64,000 bases of DNA. Origin: Apostichopus japonicus. Its lineage: Eukaryota; Echinodermata; Holothuroidea; Aspidochirotida; Stichopodidae. Under the pieces are notes generated by a model that was not told the origin of the DNA, made no database searches, and worked only from the letters and a program-made list of their open reading frames with translations. How positions within the stretch are numbered: the stretch's first letter is position 1; each line of letters opens with the position of its first letter. The position numbers were made by a program, and so were the translations under genes. This document shows positions 62,768 to 64,000 of this stretch, piece after piece. Location of the stretch: NCBI RefSeq assembly GCF_037975245.1, contig NC_092578.1, positions 13,376,321 to 13,440,320 on the forward strand. The letters run 5' to 3'.

Positions 62768-64000
62768 GTACGTCACCACAGCGAGAGAACCTCCCCCACC
62801 CACTCCCATTCCCAAAATAAATTTCCTTAAACTAACACTCTTTGCATGGGGGTGAGGGGGGGGGGGGTAAGGAAGGTAAGGCAAAAATGCTGAACATCCT
62901 GGAAGTAACTGCTGGCTGTTGACACTGTCATTCATATTAATTATTCCATTTGATATATGAATTGACCAACACATTGGTTGATATTTAATATTTTAGCCAA
63001 ATTGAGAGAGAATAATTATTTGAGAAATTACTCACATATTAACAGTTAACAAGTATGTTAACTGTAACACTGCCTTGAAGAGACAGAATGAACATGCCAT
63101 ACACAGGATTCTTTTTGTTATAAACTCTGTCAGCTCATTAAAAGTGTAATTAAAAAAATGCTGCATTTATGGGAATAATTAAATGTTTCAAGTTTTGTGC
63201 AGCCGTTTTGAAGACAGTTAACTTTGTCTCATCTAAAGTACTATTTGTGTTTCTGTGTGCAGACCCTTGCTACACATCTTTGCACTCGTATCAGCAATTT
63301 GCCCATTTTGCAATGCAATACCAGATATTAAACTGAATCGCTGTATACATATGCTAATCAACCCCTTTCCTTTCCACCTTCCACCCCGTAGCGATTTGCT
63401 ATGCCACTTTTTCGGAAAAGAAAGGTTTGATTTTTTTCTGTGTTCTGTCGTTGACCCTGTAGTCAATCTAAAGTAAAACCCACTTGTGTTTAGGATCAGT
63501 AAATCATGCTCGATTCAATAGTAGAGATTAATTTGTATAACAGTAGCTTATTAAATTGCCATCTAATTATTCTTTTACCTAACTCATTTTATTTAAGCTT
63601 CATCTTTATAATTGTTTTATCCTTTTTACATTATCTTCATAAAGTCACCGAGAGCACCTCTTTGAGTTAAGTTTGATTAAAAAAACTTGATGTCATGCTA
63701 TATCAATAAATGATAGCATTTCGTCTGTAGGTCTGAATTATTCAAGTTTCATTCCAAAATAATAAAGCAAAAACTTCAAGTTTTCTATTAAAATTGCTCC
63801 TCAATGTATTTCATACTGCTATGAAAGATATTCAGATAATGACTGAATATGTTAAAGTTGAAATTCAAGTTTTTAATTAACCACTGTCTCATTAATTTTC
63901 ATTGATATGAAGACAAATCTAGTATCGTGTTGTTATAGTGCCATCAATTGCAATCTAATTTTGATAAAAATCTGAATAATAGTTTGGAAAAATTGCACTC
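62768..64000. other. Intron after exon n, to the window edge
   Basis: Begins with a GT donor and includes a (G)n tract at 62857-62867. The frames at 63233-63476 on both strands are short and unremarkable. No further SKT-like exon was recognised. Confidence 0.6.

Overview
The window is animal nuclear DNA: intron-rich genes with GT-AG junctions, about ten DNA-transposon or MITE insertions with intact target-site duplications, tRNA-derived SINEs, LINE tails, minisatellites and long G/C homopolymers. Gene content and repeat style suggest a marine invertebrate, possibly an echinoderm such as a sea cucumber. The species guess is weak.

Two gene systems interlock. (1) The + strand carries a partial orthologue of vertebrate KIAA1217 (Sickle tail, SKT) / SRCIN1 (p140Cap). 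Fourteen internal exons between 5029 and 62767 splice in one continuous frame (2691 nt, 897 codons), and both ends of the gene lie outside the window. The N-terminal part is a helical segment, an RASLPVVR motif and an AIP3-like domain. The middle is low-complexity and rich in Pro, Arg, Gln and Ser. The C-terminal part is helical and probably coiled coil. (2) One 37-kb intron of that gene (15820-53072) holds six minus-strand BTB-BACK genes (A-F). Genes A-D lie in four tandem units of about 4.3-5.1 kb (17997-36815). E is a diverged copy (41797-44042). F is a distant relative with two BTB domains and a duplicated BACK arm (47543-50212). All six have two coding exons joined by a phase-0 intron. 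In A-E, exon 1 encodes a variable Asp/Tyr-rich tail ending in a near-invariant motif, and exon 2 encodes BTB, BACK and a variable C-terminal domain.

The most striking regulatory signal is a perfect match to the NF-kB consensus GGGRNNYYCC about 116-118 bp upstream of the ATG in all five A-E genes. In A-D it is flanked by a C/EBP-ATF-like TGATGCAAT. In E the flanking sequence has diverged, but the kB site remains and has been duplicated. This makes an inducible, possibly immune or stress-responsive, BTB adaptor family nested antisense in a cytoskeletal scaffold gene a reasonable hypothesis.

Outside the genes: 642-2281, 3291-3698, 14092-14440, 25778-26177, 38888-41483 and 52419-52814 are hAT-type non-autonomous elements with exact 8-bp target duplications. 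5427-8580 is a TTAA-flanked element with a decayed THAP domain on one strand and a broken gene for a P2X7 C-terminal (ballast)-like protein on the other. 54239-55038 is a second TTAA-type MITE, 11726-11931 a 206-bp MITE with 3-bp target duplication, and 32179-32341 a solo LTR. Tandem repeats include a 49-bp minisatellite of about 25 copies beside gene F (50448-51645), variable arrays 3' of each A-D gene, and a 120-bp satellite carrying nuclear-receptor DR1 motifs (37240-38430).
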